A stretch of 42,574 bases of DNA from Deltaproteobacteria bacterium (GTDB lineage: Bacteria > Bdellovibrionota > UBA2394), in NCBI GenBank assembly GCA_017302715.1, contig JAFLCD010000014.1, positions 1-42,574 on the forward strand. Reading direction: 5' to 3'. The translations under genes were made by a program, and so were the position numbers. How positions within the stretch are numbered: position 1 is the first letter of the stretch; each line of letters begins with the position of its first letter. Under the pieces are notes generated by a model. The model was not told the DNA's origin, made no database searches, and worked only from the letters and a program-made list of their open reading frames with translations. This document shows, in pieces, positions 26,607 through 35,154 of this stretch.

Positions 26607-28402
26607 GTGACCTAGTTAAGGGGAGCACGCTTCCAGAAGCCTTTTACAATCGCTATCTCGAAAGCCGCGATACAGAATTTTATTTCTCCAAACGAAATGG
26701 CAAATGGGTTGGTACAACCTACGCTCAAAATTTTGAATTTGTTCGTAAGACGATCGCTGGATTAAAAAATTTAGGGTTCAAACACGGACAAAAAATCGCC
26801 ATTCTCTCGGACAATCGCGAAGAGTGGATGATGACGGATTTTGCGGCCCAGTGGTTGGGTGGGGCGACGGCTGCGATTTATGTTACAAGTACACCTGAGC
26901 AAATTAAATATATTCTCAATGAATCCGAAGCTGTTGTGCTTTTTGTGGCCAATGAAACAGCGGCCAATCGTCTTTCTCATTTAACAGAATTAAGTCACCT
27001 CAAGCATATCGTCGTTTGGGATCCGATTAAAACTGTCAAAGCTCCTGAAGGAGTTAAGGTTTTAGCGAGAGAAAATTTTCTTTTGGGAATCGTAAGTGAA
27101 GAAGAGGCCAGATCACTTTTAAAAAGTTTAAATCCGCAAGATCTTTGCATTTTGCTTTATACCTCTGGCACAACGGGTGAGCCCAAGGGTGTGATGCTTA
27201 CGCACTTTAATTTTGTGTCTAATTTGCATCAGATGTTGGATGCGATTCCTGAGGCTGTTCCGGGTAAGGCGACGATTTCATTTTTACCTCTAAGTCATAT
27301 CTATGAAAGATCTCTGCATTGCTTGGGCGTGATGACGAATTTTAGAATTCATTTTGCTGAGAGCATGGACAAGCTCATCGATAATTTAAGTGAAGTGCAT
27401 CCGCAAATCATGAGTGCGGTGCCTCGAATTTTTGAAAAAATTTATGCAAAAATTATGGAGAGGATTAAAAACGCTTCTCCCATTCGCAAAAAAATATTTT
27501 TCTTAGCTCTTGAAGTCGGCAAAGCAACTTTTGATCGCCGACAACATCAAAGACCTTTGCCTATCCACTGGAAAATTTTATATGGGCTCTCGGATTTACT
27601 CGTCTTTAAAAAAATTCGAGCGATTACGGGTGGAAAAGCCGAGCTCTTTATCAGTGGGGGAGCTCCACTGGCGCAAGAGATCGCCGAATTTTTTTATACC
27701 GCCGGTTTTACGATCATCGAAGGCTATGGTTTATCCGAAACTTGTATCTTGTGCGTGAATCGATCCAATCGTTTTAAATTTGGAACGGTGGGAATTCCTT
27801 TTAAAGATACTGAGTTTAAAATTGCGGAGGATGGAGAAATTCTCGTTCGTGGACCTCAAGTGATGAAGGGGTACTATCGACGCCCCGATGCAACGGCTGA
27901 AGTTTTTAACGCGGATGGATTTTTTCACACAGGCGATATCGGCGAATTTGATTCTGATGGATTTTTAAAAATTACGGATCGAAAGAAAGAGCTTATCGTC
28001 ACGGCCGGCGGAAAAAAAATTGCTCCGCAGCCAATTGAAAACACATTGAAAAAGGATCCATTGATTGAAAGCGTTTGCATCGTCGGAGATAAACGAAAAT
28101 ATGTTTCAGCTTTGATTGTTCCTAATCTTGAACTTTGTAAATCTTGGGCACAACTGAAGGGCTTAAGTTTTTCGTGTTTAGAGGATTGCGCAAAGAGCGC
28201 AGAGCTTCGTGTGCATTTTCAAAAAGAAATTGATGATCTCAATGCCGAGCTTCCTAAGTTTTCAACCATAAAAGATTTTCGAATTGTTCCCTCAGTTTTT
28301 TCAATTGATGGGGGAGAGCTCACTCCCACTTTGAAACTCAAGCGCCGAGTGATTCAGCAAAAATACGAATCTTTGATCGCCTCGATGTACGCGAACGAGT
28401 GA
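26603..28402 (+). CDS. Long-chain fatty-acid-CoA ligase (AMP-forming)
   Basis: This 599-residue enzyme activates fatty acids to acyl-CoA through an acyl-adenylate. Motifs in order are the P-loop YTSGTTGEPKG (186-196), FLPLSHIYER, VPRIFEKIY, ISGGAPL, IIEGYGLSET, then GEILVRGPQVMKGYY, FHTGDIGEFD and ITDRKKELIVTAGGKKIAP. The last carries the hinge and the catalytic-type Lys. It belongs to the FAA1/FadD15-like long-chain group, with the linker region near residue 300 typical of that group. It starts at TTG, overlapping the upstream TGA by three bases, with GGAGG seven bases before it, so the start is well supported. Coming after etfBA and the Fe-S oxidoreductase, it completes an apparent fatty-acid oxidation operon, although no dehydrogenase or thiolase is in view. 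Confidence 0.93.
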   Translation: MSDLVKGSTLPEAFYNRYLESRDTEFYFSKRNGKWVGTTYAQNFEFVRKTIAGLKNLGFKHGQKIAILSDNREEWMMTDFAAQWLGGATAAIYVTSTPEQIKYILNESEAVVLFVANETAANRLSHLTELSHLKHIVVWDPIKTVKAPEGVKVLARENFLLGIVSEEEARSLLKSLNPQDLCILLYTSGTTGEPKGVMLTHFNFVSNLHQMLDAIPEAVPGKATISFLPLSHIYERSLHCLGVMTNFRIHFAESMDKLIDNLSEVHPQIMSAVPRIFEKIYAKIMERIKNASPIRKKIFFLALEVGKATFDRRQHQRPLPIHWKILYGLSDLLVFKKIRAITGGKAELFISGGAPLAQEIAEFFYTAGFTIIEGYGLSETCILCVNRSNRFKFGTVGIPFKDTEFKIAEDGEILVRGPQVMKGYYRRPDATAEVFNADGFFHTGDIGEFDSDGFLKITDRKKELIVTAGGKKIAPQPIENTLKKDPLIESVCIVGDKRKYVSALIVPNLELCKSWAQLKGLSFSCLEDCAKSAELRVHFQKEIDDLNAELPKFSTIKDFRIVPSVFSIDGGELTPTLKLKRRVIQQKYESLIASMYANE

Positions 28403-28482
28403 GACATTCCGTCCTCAGATGAGGCATGGCTGTCCCAATTGACTCCGTCACCCCTTAAAAAAGTTAAATTATTTCAATAGCT

Positions 28483-28488
28483 TATAAT
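28483..28488 (+). promoter_or_regulatory. Candidate -10 box for the 509-residue secreted protein
   Basis: A perfect TATAAT lies 30 bases before the ATG at 28519. No convincing -35 hexamer sits at 16-18 bases. It lies in the 116-base gap after the acyl-CoA ligase, suggesting that the secreted protein has its own transcript. Confidence 0.4.
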
Positions 28489-28518
28489 TTGGATGCTGGC
28501 ACAGAGGTTGCAGCTTAG

Positions 28519-30048
28519 ATGCCGAGGAGATTGGCGTCTGTGATTTTGAGAATAGCACTCTATTTTAGCTTTCTTGCTTTGCTCTTAGCCGGACAGAGTT
28601 TTCTTTCCGCTACCTATGCCGAAGATCTGCAATGTAATGATCCTTCAAAGATCGATCAGACAAAAAATGAACTCCAAGATATTTTAAAAAACGCATCTGA
28701 TAAAAAAGATTCTAAATTTGAGATTAAAAATATTTCAAATTCAGTTTCAAGTATGGTGACTCAAGATGGCGGAAAGAAAAAAGCTTTCACGATCACCCCT
28801 GATGGAAAATTAATTCGTTTAATCGAAGGTTCTGACCAAGTCGAAGTTCGACAACTCCCCAAAGAATTTATAGAACATATGGGCACCACAGAATTTTCGA
28901 GCGATAAAACTTTGCAATTAGATATAAGCCCTGAAACTGAGCTTGCGAAGGAACTTCAAGATCTTCTTACTTTCGCTCAAGACGGTGAGACGGCTCACTT
29001 GGATCTTGATAAAGTTTTTGAGAGTGCAGATCCTTTTCGTTCGAGTAGTCCAAGCGTTGCAGAAGCAGCGCCTGCGAATATAAAATCTGCCGAGAGAACT
29101 AATGAAGTCGAAAATTCTCACGCTCTAAATTCCTTTTTAAACAGCAATCAAATCGCAGAACTTGAAAGAGAAGTTCTTAGAGATTTAAATACCGCACCTA
29201 AAGCTGATAAACCTCTTTGCTCTAAAGTACCTGCGGCTCATCAAGCGGCTGATATTTTATCCGGAGCTTGCATCAATGATTTATCAAACGTTCAACTCGC
29301 CCAAAATATCTTTGAAGGAATGAAGGATTTATTTACTACAGGCTTTGGTTCAATGACTGGCTCACTAAATTCTTTCACAAAATCTCTAACTTCTTCTGAA
29401 AATATAAATATTGATTCATCTTCTGAACTTGCTTCTTCTGTAGATTCAAATTCGAACATTACTTCGCCTTCAAATGAATCATCCACCGCAGTCACAGAGC
29501 AAGCTGGAGATTCTTCTGCAAAAGGAGATTTAGGTGCGCCAGAAAGTTTTGATCCCCGCTTAAGTATGACGATGACTTCACTTGCAGAACAATCTGCTCT
29601 TAATGGCGGCGCTGAATCAGATAAAGGATTTGGCGTTTTAAACGAAGATTTTTTAGCTCCGACTATCGTCACTCAGAACTCAGACGAAATGATTATGGGT
29701 TTAGCCGACAGTTTGCTTTCTCAGATGTCCGAAAATGATGTGAATGCAGGATTGCAAGCTTCTTCCTTTATTTCGGCTTCTTCTGTCAGCCAAAAATTAA
29801 AAGCTTTAAAAATTTCTTCAGCTGTTTCATCGGCTGAAGTTTTAAAATTTTTGGAATCTGCTAAAAAATCGGTTCGATCCAAAGCTGGCTGGAAACTTTT
29901 AGAAGATGGCACTTTGGTTCCTGTAAAAAATTGGGTCTCTCAAAAATTAAATTCTTCGAAGTCCAAAAAATCGTCTAAGGCAGATAAAGTTTTTGAATAT
30001 CCTAAAGACTTAGCTATTTTGAGAACTCGTCGTAAAAAACAATCTTAA
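28519..30048 (+). CDS. Secreted Ser-rich protein of unknown function
   Basis: A 509-residue protein with a clear signal peptide: Arg3, Arg4 and Arg11, a hydrophobic core at 12-31 and cleavage after ATYA at residue 34. The mature protein is rich in Ser, Asp, Glu and Asn, with a long low-complexity section around residues 290-335 (SSELASSVDSNSNITSPSNE). Five cysteines at most are visible, one just after the cleavage site (DLQCND) and others near LCSKV and SGACIND. The C terminus turns strongly basic (SKSKKSSKADK, RTRRKKQS). I see no enzyme motif. It has a perfect TATAAT upstream and a bidirectional terminator after it, so it is probably transcribed alone. An envelope or secreted structural role is only a guess. 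Confidence 0.72.
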   Translation: MPRRLASVILRIALYFSFLALLLAGQSFLSATYAEDLQCNDPSKIDQTKNELQDILKNASDKKDSKFEIKNISNSVSSMVTQDGGKKKAFTITPDGKLIRLIEGSDQVEVRQLPKEFIEHMGTTEFSSDKTLQLDISPETELAKELQDLLTFAQDGETAHLDLDKVFESADPFRSSSPSVAEAAPANIKSAERTNEVENSHALNSFLNSNQIAELEREVLRDLNTAPKADKPLCSKVPAAHQAADILSGACINDLSNVQLAQNIFEGMKDLFTTGFGSMTGSLNSFTKSLTSSENINIDSSSELASSVDSNSNITSPSNESSTAVTEQAGDSSAKGDLGAPESFDPRLSMTMTSLAEQSALNGGAESDKGFGVLNEDFLAPTIVTQNSDEMIMGLADSLLSQMSENDVNAGLQASSFISASSVSQKLKALKISSAVSSAEVLKFLESAKKSVRSKAGWKLLEDGTLVPVKNWVSQKLNSSKSKKSSKADKVFEYPKDLAILRTRRKKQS

Positions 30049-30053
30049 AAAAT

Positions 30054-30093
30054 AAAAAGCCCCTTCTCCGTGCTTCAGAAAAAGGGGCTTTTT
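30054..30093. terminator. Bidirectional rho-independent terminator
   Basis: AAAAAGCCCCTT at 30054-30065 pairs perfectly with AAGGGGCTTTTT at 30082-30093 around a 16-base loop. The 12-bp stem has a GC core and a T-run on the plus strand. The A-rich 5' side gives a T-run on the minus strand. It lies between two convergent genes (stops at 30048 and 30108) and suits both. Confidence 0.9.
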
Positions 30094-30107
30094 GATGGTT
30101 TAGAAAT

Positions 30108-30359
30108 TTATTTGCTCTTTCTATGCTCTCGTCTGAGTTCTCGACGATCATGTCTCAATTGATGCTTATCTTTTTTAAGCTGTTTAACGTCGCTTTTCAT
30201 TTTTTCAAGATCGGCTTTGAGAGCTTTTTTATCTTGTTGAAGCTGTTCTTTACCCTGAGCACTTGGGGCCACTGCATTATCTTCGGCGATAACGGGTGCT
30301 AACCAAAGTGAAGTTATACTTAAAATTCCTAAACCTAAATTTTTCATAGATGCTTTCAT
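30108..30359 (-). CDS. Small secreted Lys/Arg-rich coiled-coil protein
   Basis: About 83 residues: a signal peptide (KASMKNLGLGILSITSLWL, cleavage likely after PVIA) and a mature part that is nearly all charged, with QLQQDKKALKADLEKMKSD and an Arg-rich end RRELRREHRKSK. The heptad-like pattern suggests a short coiled coil. An ATG four codons upstream (30371) is possible. I chose 30359 because GGAG lies six bases before it. I know no family by sight; small basic periplasmic proteins of this style occur in many Proteobacteria. A terminator follows it, shared with the convergent gene. Confidence 0.65.
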   Translation of the reverse strand: MKASMKNLGLGILSITSLWLAPVIAEDNAVAPSAQGKEQLQQDKKALKADLEKMKSDVKQLKKDKHQLRHDRRELRREHRKSK

Positions 30360-30408
30360 ATTTGACTCCATTTAATGCGCTTCCGACGAAAATCTTTTCT
30401 TCGCCGAT

Positions 30409-30457
30409 TGGTTGGGTAGCTGAATGCTTCGCGCACTCGCATTCAGTCCTCTAACCA
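30409..30457. repeat. Extended inverted repeat in the gap between rlmH and the small basic protein
   Basis: CTGAATGC at 30420-30427 pairs with GCATTCAG at 30439-30446 around an 11-base loop. Beyond an internal loop of six bases on each side, TGGTT (30409-30413) pairs with AACCA (30453-30457). No T-run follows on either strand. It lies within the 145-base gap (30360-30504) downstream of rlmH and upstream of the small secreted protein. Its role is unknown. Confidence 0.45.
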
Positions 30458-30504
30458 GAAGACGGTTTTGGCTGAAATTTCGTTTCAGAATTTATAAAAG
30501 ACGT

Positions 30505-30930
30505 TTATTTCACGAAAGGATGGTTTTTAAGCATACATACGGATCGATAGATGCTTTCGGCAAGTACCAAATGGGCGAGCCCGTGGGTAAGCGTCAATGG
30601 CGACAAAGAGATCTTTCCTAAAGCTGCCTTATAAAAATCCTGGTGAAACCCGACCGCTGGTCCAATGACCAGATGTCTTTCGGAGCTTTGAAAGCACCAC
30701 CTATAAAATTGATTTGAATCAAAAGATTTTCCGTCGGCATCCAAAAGAAAAAACGGAGATGCATTTTTTAAAAACTTTATTTCTTCTGGAAGCAATTGCG
30801 AAGGCCGCTGATCGGGGCACTTCTTTAGAGGAATTTCATTCCACTCAAACGGCATCATGGTTTTAATGCGTTTGATATAACGATCACGAAGTTCATTTGG
30901 CGTTTTGCCAAATGCAGTAACAAGAATCAC
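30505..30930 (-). CDS. rlmH: 23S rRNA pseudouridine-1915 N3-methyltransferase
   Basis: RlmH is a small SPOUT methyltransferase acting on assembled 70S ribosomes. The 141-residue protein has FFLLDADGKSFDS, the SAM-binding trefoil-knot part HLVIGPAVGFHQDFYKAA and the family ending LTLTHGLAHLVLAESIYR with LKNHPFVK. The common IGGA-x-G loop reads IGPAVG here. It is slightly shorter than the usual 155-160. The start is a GTG six bases after the rsfS stop. There is no strong ribosome site, so coupled translation with rsfS is likely. It is the last gene of the rplU-rlmH block, whose order is conserved in many bacteria. Confidence 0.92.
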   Translation of the reverse strand: MILVTAFGKTPNELRDRYIKRIKTMMPFEWNEIPLKKCPDQRPSQLLPEEIKFLKNASPFFLLDADGKSFDSNQFYRWCFQSSERHLVIGPAVGFHQDFYKAALGKISLSPLTLTHGLAHLVLAESIYRSVCMLKNHPFVK

Positions 30931-30936
30931 AAAATT

Positions 30937-31320
30937 TTAAAGCGAACCGGCGAGAGGAGATTTGTTGATCTGCTCCCAATCCACTCGAGGACATTCTTTC
31001 CAAAGGTCTTCGAGATTGTAGAGTTGGCGAATAGGTTCATCAAAGACATGCAAAATCACGTCTCCAAAATCGGCAACCACCCATCCCGTTGCTTTACCTT
31101 CAACACAATGAGCAGGAAATCCACTCGATTTCAATTCTTTGCAGGGTGCATCGATCAAAGTCTCCAGGTGGGTAGAACTCGTACCAGAAGCAATAATCAT
31201 AAAATCGGTTACCGATGATCGGTTGCGTACGTCAAAAACGAAAATACCTCGTCCACCTTTTTTATCTAGAAGTTGGCTCATCCAGCAGGCGAGTTCTAAG
31301 CCAGAGTTTTTTTCGGTCAA
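30937..31320 (-). CDS. rsfS: Ribosomal silencing factor RsfS
   Basis: RsfS binds ribosomal protein L14 and blocks joining of the subunits when nutrients are scarce. About 127 residues: LELACWMSQLLDKKGGRGIF, VTDFMIIASGTSSTH, CVEGKATGWVVADFGDVI and a closing RQLYNLEDLWKE all match the family. The TTG at 31320 overlaps the nadD stop by four bases (TTGA) and has AAAGGGGA about seven bases upstream, so this start is preferred. A longer frame from 31389 would overlap nadD by about 70 bases and add an unusual tail. The nadD-rsfS-rlmH order is classic. Confidence 0.93.
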   Translation of the reverse strand: MTEKNSGLELACWMSQLLDKKGGRGIFVFDVRNRSSVTDFMIIASGTSSTHLETLIDAPCKELKSSGFPAHCVEGKATGWVVADFGDVILHVFDEPIRQLYNLEDLWKECPRVDWEQINKSPLAGSL

Positions 31321-31979
31321 TGCAGGTCCCCTTTCATGAGTGGTTGATAGGTTTCTAAAACTTCTGTTTTGATGGATTCTGGAATCCATTGAAAAATTTC
31401 ATTTTGATCATTTGATTTGGCATTTTTTTTACCCAGTGCCAATCGAATTTCTGTAGATGAAATACTGTCTCGCATTTTTACATCGGCAACTTCGTAAGCC
31501 GTTGAAGTTTTGGCCAAACGTCGGCTCAGAACACCCCAGTTTCTTTGAAGTGGGGTGGCTTTCTCTCTAGGAAGCACAATCCATTCTAACTTTCGTCCGT
31601 AAGCATCAATATTTTTCCAAAATGAAAGTTGTTGCCATTGATCTTCGCCCAGAATCCAAAAGTAATTGGCCTTTGGGTTTTTAAGACTCAGCTGAGAAAA
31701 AATTTCTATTCCAAAAACGGTTTGATTTGAATTTTTTTCGAGATCACTTACTTCAAAAGGTGATGAGCTAAAAATTTCTCGGCACCAACGCAGTCTTTGT
31801 TCGAAGCTTGCAAGTGGAGTTTTTTGCGGTGGAAAATGCGATGGCACGATCCATATTTTTTGAAATTTAAATTCTTTCTGAACTTCTTCAAGTAATTCGA
31901 AATGGGCAAGATGAGGGGGATCGAAGGAGCCTCCGAAAATGGCGATTCTTTGCTCGGCTACAGCTTGTGACGTACTAAT
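31317..31979 (-). CDS. nadD: Nicotinate-nucleotide adenylyltransferase with a non-canonical start codon
   Basis: NadD joins nicotinate mononucleotide and ATP to make deamido-NAD. The nucleotide-binding signature IAIFGGSFDPPHLAHFELL is intact, followed by WIVPSHFPPQK, YFWILGEDQWQQLSFW and the phosphate-binding SISSTEIRLAL. Between the in-frame TGA at 31988-31986 and GGSFDPPH there is no ATG, GTG or TTG. The first such codon (GTG at 31847) lies after the active-site motif and would give a dead enzyme. Candidate starts are ATT at 31979 (just after GAGGAG), ACG at 31973 (eight bases from it) and ATC at 31946. I place the start at the ATT, which overlaps the upstream stop. The predicted 220 residues is normal. 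The exact start is uncertain. Confidence 0.85.
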   Translation of the reverse strand: MSTSQAVAEQRIAIFGGSFDPPHLAHFELLEEVQKEFKFQKIWIVPSHFPPQKTPLASFEQRLRWCREIFSSSPFEVSDLEKNSNQTVFGIEIFSQLSLKNPKANYFWILGEDQWQQLSFWKNIDAYGRKLEWIVLPREKATPLQRNWGVLSRRLAKTSTAYEVADVKMRDSISSTEIRLALGKKNAKSNDQNEIFQWIPESIKTEVLETYQPLMKGDLH

Positions 31980-32643
31980 GACTCCTCATTAACGATTCTG
32001 AAAGTTGTTTCTCGGTCACTTTTCCACGGTCTAAAATTTCGTAGGTCGATTGAATATTCACTCGAGTTTTCGCGTCGGCGATAAGCTTTCCTGTCATATT
32101 AATTTTAACGTTTTGATCTTTATCAAATTCAGCCGTGATCTGATCGCCCTCTGCATTTTTCAAAGGTTCTTTAAGACCTTTCAAACTCGAAATCCATTCT
32201 GACAAAGTCATATCGGATTTTGCTAAGCTCCATTGTTGAGCAATTCGAAGGGGAGAGATCAGTGCTTCCATCCAAACCGTTTCACTGACGGCCTCGCGAG
32301 GTTCGGATGCACGATTTGAAGGTGTCATTTGCATCACTCGATCTTTTTGAAAAAGATATTCTTTGGTCGCATTCAGAAAAGGTAATTCTCTTCGCACTCT
32401 CCACTGAGTCGGAGATACATACACCACTTCATTGGTGATTTGACTGGCTCGTTGAATACCGGACGCTGCTTCTGTTCCGTCTAAGCTAATTTTAGAAATT
32501 TCTCGCATTCGAAAAGGTTCCGATATGATCTTCGAAACCAAAGGACGCAATTTCTCTGGATCTTCGGCGGAGGCAAAAAGATTCAATGAAACTAAAGATG
32601 TGAAAAGAAAGGCGTTAAAATGAAAGAAAAAGTTTAATTTCAC
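31975..32643 (-). CDS. Periplasmic protein, possibly LolA-like
   Basis: A 222-residue protein with a signal peptide (FFFHFNAFLFTSLVSLNLF, cleavage after ASA at residue 26). The mature part has the rhythm of LolA-type lipoprotein carriers: an early helix, then strands such as TNEVVYVSPTQWRVRRELP and EYLFQKDRVMQMTPS, then a helical middle and strands at the end (VKINMTGKLI, VNIQSTYEIL). The resemblance is general and no signature residue proves it. The start is a GTG without a good ribosome site, nine bases after the obgE stop. Its end overlaps the proposed nadD start by five bases. It is an extra gene inside the usually conserved obgE-nadD block. Confidence 0.7.
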   Translation of the reverse strand: MKLNFFFHFNAFLFTSLVSLNLFASAEDPEKLRPLVSKIISEPFRMREISKISLDGTEAASGIQRASQITNEVVYVSPTQWRVRRELPFLNATKEYLFQKDRVMQMTPSNRASEPREAVSETVWMEALISPLRIAQQWSLAKSDMTLSEWISSLKGLKEPLKNAEGDQITAEFDKDQNVKINMTGKLIADAKTRVNIQSTYEILDRGKVTEKQLSESLMRSH

Positions 32644-32652
32644 GCTGCTTTA

Positions 32653-33696
<1,044 letters not shown>

Positions 33697-33742
33697 TTAG
33701 CACGCCCCCGTTAAGATTTCATCTGACTTGTTAAAAAGAAAT

Positions 33743-33997
33743 TTAGCCGGCCAAAACGCTGACTTTTTTACGGTCTTTTCCAAGACGTTCAAAGTGAACT
33801 TTGCCGTCGATCATAGAAAAGATAGTAAAATCACGAGCTAAACGCACATTGATGCCTGGGTGGATTTTAGTTCCCACTTGGCGAACGATGATGGTTCCTG
33901 CTCGAACGCTTTCGCCACCGTATCTTTTGACTCCACGATACTGAGGATTTGAATCGCGTCCGTTTCGTGTACTACCACCTGCTTTTTTATGTGCCAT
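33743..33997 (-). CDS. rpmA: 50S ribosomal protein L27
   Basis: An 84-residue protein with the L27 opening [16 protein letters not shown], then [20 protein letters not shown] and [18 protein letters not shown]27 lies near the peptidyl-transferase centre, its N terminus reaching the tRNA acceptor ends. There is no Firmicutes-type N-terminal cleavage extension. It lies 28 bases after rplU, and a purine-rich AGAAGGAA precedes the start. Length and order are normal. Confidence 0.97.
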   Translation of the reverse strand: MAHKKAGGSTRNGRDSNPQYRGVKRYGGESVRAGTIIVRQVGTKIHPGINVRLARDFTIFSMIDGKVHFERLGKDRKKVSVLAG

Positions 33998-34025
33998 AAA
34001 ATTTTCCTTCTAAAATTCTCTAAAG

Positions 34026-34361
34026 TTACGCCGCTTGGATCGCTTCAATTTCAACTGTTGTAAAAGCACGGCGAGAACCGACTTTTCGGGTGTAACCTTT
34101 TCGACGCTTTTTCTTGAAAGCTAAAACTTTTTTCTCTTTGCCTTGCTCAACTACTTTTGCAACGACGCTTGCGCCAGCTAATAAAGGAAATCCGATTTTA
34201 GCATCGGCTCCTTCGGCAGTTCCTAAAAAAAGAACGTTTGTAAAAGTGATTTTTGTTCCCTCAGGAGTGTCCTGATTATTTTCAGAAATGCGATCGACTT
34301 TAATTTTGTCGCCAACGCTTACTTTGTATTGTCTTCCGAGAGTTTCGATAATTGCGAACAT
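34026..34361 (-). CDS. rplU: 50S ribosomal protein L21
   Basis: A 111-residue protein starting FAIIETLGRQYKVSVGDKI and ending KKKRRKGYTRKVGSRRAF with TTVEIEAI, the standard L21 pattern including the basic 23S-binding loop. AAGGAT upstream of the ATG is the ribosome site. It is the first gene of the minus-strand block running to rlmH. The region 34362-34500 upstream holds promoter-like hexamers and an inverted repeat, described separately. The C terminus is slightly longer than in E. coli (103 residues). Confidence 0.97.
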   Translation of the reverse strand: MFAIIETLGRQYKVSVGDKIKVDRISENNQDTPEGTKITFTNVLFLGTAEGADAKIGFPLLAGASVVAKVVEQGKEKKVLAFKKKRRKGYTRKVGSRRAFTTVEIEAIQAA

Positions 34362-34412
34362 TTTATTTATCCTTCACTATTGGACTCCGGCCTTTAAAAA
34401 AGGTGCCCAATT

Positions 34413-34441
34413 TTTAAATTAAGTCCTTAGATAGGTATCAA
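34413..34441 (-). promoter_or_regulatory. Candidate sigma-70-type promoter for the rplU block
   Basis: On the minus strand TTGATA (34441-34436) is followed after 17 bases by TTTAAA (34418-34413), matching the consensus hexamers at five and four positions. Transcription would start near 34406, leaving a leader of about 45 bases before rplU. A second -35-like TTGAAA lies at 34460-34455 with a poor -10. Confidence 0.35.
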
Positions 34442-34500
34442 AACCTTAAAAGCTTTTCAAAGACTTATTCCTGTTTAATCGAAGGCTATCTTTAGATATC

Positions 34501-35136
34501 ATGAAGGTTATGGGGAAGTCGCTTAACTTAAGCGCGGGTTTGATGGGATTAGCAGCTTTATTATTTTCGGCCTGTGGGGCGGATAATAAGACCATCGCCG
34601 TCGAATATACAGTAGCCACTGGTGCCAGTTCAGCTCCCAATTTGGTCGTTTTGATAAGCTTATCTCCCGATCAATCGACTTTTAGTCAAAACCTCAATCC
34701 TCGCGATGGACACTACTTTTACGATTCAGCCGAAAATCTAAAGAAATGCGCGGTTAATCTGGGATTTATCAAAGCGGATGGCTTTGTGACGGGTTCCACC
34801 ACGGGATCTTGCGATAGTTTTGGTACGAGCTTAACGAGTGGGGCTGTGGGAACCGCAGCCGTAAATCTTCCCAATGACCCGCTTTCGACGGACGCTTACA
34901 ACCTCATCGATTCCTCAGACGGCTATGTTTTTATGCTTTTTCTCTATAACGCCAATATCGCCAAATCGGCGACTCCAGGGGTAAGGTGCTTTGAGCTCTG
35001 TGCCGCCCAGGTACAGTCTAAACGCTTCCTGATCTACGATTCCCTGACCACTAGCTTAACGCCTGCAGATACGTTAAATTGTACTTTGTACCGTAAATCT
35101 CCAAGTGATCACAATTCTAGATGTTTCGATTACTAA
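34501..35136 (+). CDS. Probable lipoprotein of unknown function (first of a tandem pair)
   Basis: A 211-residue protein with a lipoprotein-type signal: hydrophobic core at 8-22 and LLFSACGADN with the lipid-bearing Cys25. Asp at position +3 (CGAD) does not follow the strict Asp+2 inner-membrane retention rule, so an outer-membrane place is possible. The mature part is beta-rich, with six further cysteines that could form disulfides (KKCAVN, GSCDS, VRCFELCAA, LNCTLY, RCFDY). I do not recognise a family. Alternative start Met4 is possible. The second lipoprotein starts 18 bases after its stop. It is divergent from rplU, sharing the 139-base gap for promoters. Confidence 0.72.
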   Translation: MKVMGKSLNLSAGLMGLAALLFSACGADNKTIAVEYTVATGASSAPNLVVLISLSPDQSTFSQNLNPRDGHYFYDSAENLKKCAVNLGFIKADGFVTGSTTGSCDSFGTSLTSGAVGTAAVNLPNDPLSTDAYNLIDSSDGYVFMLFLYNANIAKSATPGVRCFELCAAQVQSKRFLIYDSLTTSLTPADTLNCTLYRKSPSDHNSRCFDY

Positions 35137-35154
35137 ACGGGTGGGGCTAAAAAT

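Noticed and set aside
28411-28424. Short inverted repeat CCTC-AGAT-GAGG after the acyl-CoA ligase as terminator
   Set aside because: The stem is only four or five pairs and no T-run follows.
31317-31847. Shorter nadD reading starting at the GTG at 31847
   Set aside because: It would drop the essential GGSFDPPH nucleotide-binding motif that is perfectly encoded just upstream in the same frame.
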